Positions 33,065 through 34,821 of a stretch of 34,821 bases of DNA are shown in pieces. Position 1 is the first letter of the stretch. The number at the start of each line of letters is the position of its first letter. The position numbers were made by a program, and so were the translations under genes. Origin of the DNA: Hymenobacter profundi. Lineage in GTDB: Bacteria; Bacteroidota; Bacteroidia; Cytophagales; Hymenobacteraceae. Under the pieces are notes generated by a model. It was not told the origin of the DNA. It did no database searches and saw nothing but the letters and a program-made list of their open reading frames with translations. Where the stretch lies: the NCBI RefSeq assembly GCF_019334315.1, contig NZ_JAHWGL010000050.1, positions 1-34,821 of the forward strand. The letters run 5' to 3'.

Positions 33065-34024
33065 CTACCCTTCGTCGCCGTAGACACCTATATATATAGG
33101 AGTGGTATCGGTTAGGCTGGCGCGGTACATGCCTTCGGAGTTGAAGGGTAGGGCCACGTGGCCGGCGGAGTCTACTGCTACTAGGCCGCCTTCGCCGCCT
33201 ACCGGGGCCAGCTTGTCGTGCACGACGATGCGGCAGGCTTCGGCGAGGCTCAGGCCGCGGTACTCCATCAGGCAGGCAATGTCGTGGGCCACTACGGCAC
33301 GTAGGAAATATTCGCCGTGGCCGGTGCAGCTGATGGCGCAGGTGCGGTTGTCGGCCCAGGTACCGCTGCCGATGATGGGCGAGTCGCCGATGCGGGAGTA
33401 GCGCTTGTTGGTCATGCCGCCGGTGCTGGTGGCGGCGGCCAAGTGGCCGTGCTGGTCACGAGCCACGGCGCCGACGGTGCCCATTTTCTTTTTGGGGTCT
33501 TCATTGGGCTGCTTCGCTTCGGAATGATCGAGGCGCATCTTTCCTTCTTTCAAAGCCTCTTGCAACTGGTCGTAGCGGTGCTGGGTGAAGAAGTACTCGG
33601 CGGGTTGGGTAGGTAGGTTGTGCTGACGCGCCAGCTCATCGGCGCCGGGGTAGGCCAGCAGCACGTGGTCGGTGTGCTCCATCACGAGGCGGGCGGCCCG
33701 GATGGGATTCTGCACGGTGCGCACGCCGGCCACAGCACCGGCCAGGCCGGTGCGGCCATCCATAATAGACGCGTCCATTTCGTGGTGGCCTTCGTGGGTG
33801 AACACGGCGCCGCGGCCGGCATTGAACAGCGGGCAATCTTCGAGGCTGCGCACAGCCATTTCCACGGCGTCGAGGGCTGGGCCGTGGCGGCGGAGCACTT
33901 CGGCGCCGGCTTCGAGGGCCGTTTGGAGCGCGGCGCGGTAGGCGCGCTCGGCCTCGGCAGTCATGGAGGTACGGGCAATGGTGCCGGCGCCGCCGTGCAG
34001 GGCCAGCGCCCAGGTAGTAGACAT
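33065..34024 (-). CDS. Isoaspartyl peptidase / L-asparaginase (plant-type Ntn-hydrolase)
   Basis: The 319-residue precursor has the plant-type asparaginase plan. ALALHGGAGTI at the N terminus is followed by FNAGRGAVFTHEG and MDASIMDG, then the autocleavage site KKKMGTVGAVARD, where Thr183 becomes the nucleophile. TSTGGMTNKRYSRIGDSPI and GTGH-like TGHGEYFLR segments follow in the beta subunit. It hydrolyses beta-aspartyl dipeptides and asparagine. With the nearby cyanophycinase it would release free Asp and Arg from cyanophycin. The start at 34024 (MSTTWALALHGGAG) is chosen because it fits the family; the frame extends to 34069. The C terminus is encoded by a TATATATA palindrome (33087-33100). 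Confidence 0.93.
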   Translation of the reverse strand: MSTTWALALHGGAGTIARTSMTAEAERAYRAALQTALEAGAEVLRRHGPALDAVEMAVRSLEDCPLFNAGRGAVFTHEGHHEMDASIMDGRTGLAGAVAGVRTVQNPIRAARLVMEHTDHVLLAYPGADELARQHNLPTQPAEYFFTQHRYDQLQEALKEGKMRLDHSEAKQPNEDPKKKMGTVGAVARDQHGHLAAATSTGGMTNKRYSRIGDSPIIGSGTWADNRTCAISCTGHGEYFLRAVVAHDIACLMEYRGLSLAEACRIVVHDKLAPVGGEGGLVAVDSAGHVALPFNSEGMYRASLTDTTPIYIGVYGDEG

Positions 34025-34143
34025 AAGCAGACGAAAAACAGTGGGAGAAATCGGCCGAAAAGTACGCAAACTATCCTACCCATTCCCGGTCCCTACCCCG
34101 TACAAGATACCCGCCGGACATGGCCGCCGTCGGTTTTTTTTCG

Positions 34144-34151
34144 TACGTTTG
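34144..34151 (+). promoter_or_regulatory. Candidate -7 element of the DUF3127 gene
   Basis: TACGTTTG matches the Bacteroidota TAnnTTTG -7 box and lies 35 bases before the ATG at 34187. No TTG is found at the ideal upstream spacing, so the call is tentative. Confidence 0.35.
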
Positions 34152-34186
34152 ATTAACTGTTTTCACATTCCCTAATATTCTGTTTT

Positions 34187-34618
34187 ATGGCTTACGATGC
34201 TACCGGCCGCCTGCACGAGATTTTCGACGAGCAACAGGTGAGCGAGAAATTCCGCAAGCGCGAGTTCGTACTGGAGGTTATAGATGGTCAGTACCCTGAG
34301 CATATCAAGTTTCAACTGGTGCAAGACAAAACCGCGCTCATCGACCCCTACAAGATCGGTGACGAGATTAAAGTGACCTTCAACCTGCGTGGTCGTGGTT
34401 TCAATAAAAACGGCCAGATGTTGTACTTCACCAACCTGGAAGCGTGGCGCTTAGAGGCAGCTGCAGGTGGTGCTTCGGCTCCGGCTGGTGGTGGCTACTC
34501 GCAGCCAGCTGCTGCGCCTCGCGCCGCTGCTCCTGCCCAGCAAAACCAAAACCCCAACCTGCGGGCGCAACCCGCTGCCCCCATCGCCGGCGACGACGAC
34601 AACGACCTGCCTTTCTAA
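34187..34618 (+). CDS. DUF3127 protein with SSB-like acidic C-terminal tip
   Basis: The 143-residue protein has an N-terminal domain (about 20-90) matching the Bacteroidota DUF3127 family: KREFVLEVIDGQYPEHIKFQ, LVQDKTALIDPYKIGDEIKV, TFNLRGRGFNKNG, then YFTNLEAWRLE. It probably adopts an OB-like fold. A flexible Ala/Pro/Gly/Gln linker follows (about 95-130). The protein ends DDDNDLPF, very like the acidic tip of bacterial SSB that recruits DNA-repair partners. A single-strand DNA-binding or SSB-accessory role is therefore likely but not proven by sequence. It is followed by a strong terminator. Confidence 0.85.
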   Translation: MAYDATGRLHEIFDEQQVSEKFRKREFVLEVIDGQYPEHIKFQLVQDKTALIDPYKIGDEIKVTFNLRGRGFNKNGQMLYFTNLEAWRLEAAAGGASAPAGGGYSQPAAAPRAAAPAQQNQNPNLRAQPAAPIAGDDDNDLPF

Positions 34619-34630
34619 TTTTAAACTGTT

Positions 34631-34761
34631 AGCTGATGGCTGCTAGCTATTGGCTTGTCGTTTAAATTTCCAGTAGGCTTGCCTGCAAGAAAAAGCCACT
34701 TTCCGACCGGAAAGTGGCTTTTTTTCGTTTCATACTTACAGAAGGCTAGCAGCCATCAGCT
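34631..34761. repeat. Inverted repeat flanking a terminator
   Basis: AGCTGATGGCTGCTAGC (34631-34647) is the exact reverse complement of GCTAGCAGCCATCAGCT (34745-34761). The 97-base interior contains the terminator at 34690-34723. Its core resembles the palindromic segment inside pnkp (18055-18141). Confidence 0.75.
34690..34723 (+). terminator. Intrinsic terminator after the DUF3127 gene
   Basis: AAAAAGCCACTTTCC (34690-34704) pairs with GGAAAGTGGCTTTTT (34709-34723) over a tetraloop-sized turn. Further T residues follow on the plus strand. Confidence 0.88.
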
Positions 34762-34782
34762 ACTAGCAAATAGCGTAAGAAA

Positions 34783-34821
34783 ATGCTGCAAGAATTAATT
34801 AAGCAAGGCGAAGGCGAGCGG
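34783..34821 (+). CDS. Start of a gene cut by the window end (possibly AlbA_2/AAA_4 type)
   Basis: An ATG at 34783 opens 13 codons to the window end, reading MLQELIKQGEGER. This resembles the start of AlbA_2 (formerly AAA_4) putative DNA-binding regulators, which often begin with LI..GE.ERLEFK. Only 13 residues are visible, so the assignment is tentative. Confidence 0.4.
   Translation, partial: MLQELIKQGEGER

Overview
The window looks like chromosomal DNA of a high-G+C Bacteroidota, most likely a Hymenobacter-like member of the Cytophagales. This is inferred from an outer-membrane SusC/SusD pair, many lipoproteins, a TAnnTTTG-type -7 promoter element, a DUF3127 protein and a fused altronate dehydratase of the Bacteroidota type. 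It is not a database identification.

Layout. (1) Positions 166-12683, all on the minus strand, form a pectin/polygalacturonate utilization locus: susC, susD, kdgF, a fused pectin esterase-pectate lyase (CE8-PL10), uxaB, uxaA and uxaC. A divergent LacI-type regulator sits at 13080-14105. Together they would capture pectin oligomers, demethylate and cleave them, linearise unsaturated ends (KdgF) and take galacturonate to 2-keto-3-deoxygluconate (UxaC, UxaB, UxaA). KduI/KduD, KDG kinase and KDPG aldolase are not in the window. (2) 14305-14544 encodes a tiny, very basic secreted protein followed by a 72-bp hairpin. (3) 14740-21481 is an RNA-repair island on the minus strand: hen1, pnkp and two RlaP-type nucleotidyltransferases. 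A lower-G+C SMI1/KNR4-like gene lies on the opposite strand between hen1 and pnkp. This is the most interesting part of the window. (4) 21658-28996 is mixed housekeeping and accessory DNA: a secreted protein, a NUDIX hydrolase, a DEAD-box helicase, small hypotheticals, an XRE regulator with tandem operator-like repeats, and an L,D-transpeptidase lipoprotein. (5) 29388-34821 holds an M1 aminopeptidase, a cyanophycinase, a hypothetical protein, an isoaspartyl peptidase that would complete cyanophycin breakdown, a DUF3127 protein with an SSB-like acidic tip, and the first codons of another gene.

The intergenic spaces carry several families of REP/BIME-like inverted repeats. One such repeat lies in frame inside the interdomain linker of pnkp, and one supplies the stop codon of the second rlaP gene. 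No rRNA, tRNA, CRISPR array, insertion sequence or phage module was recognised.
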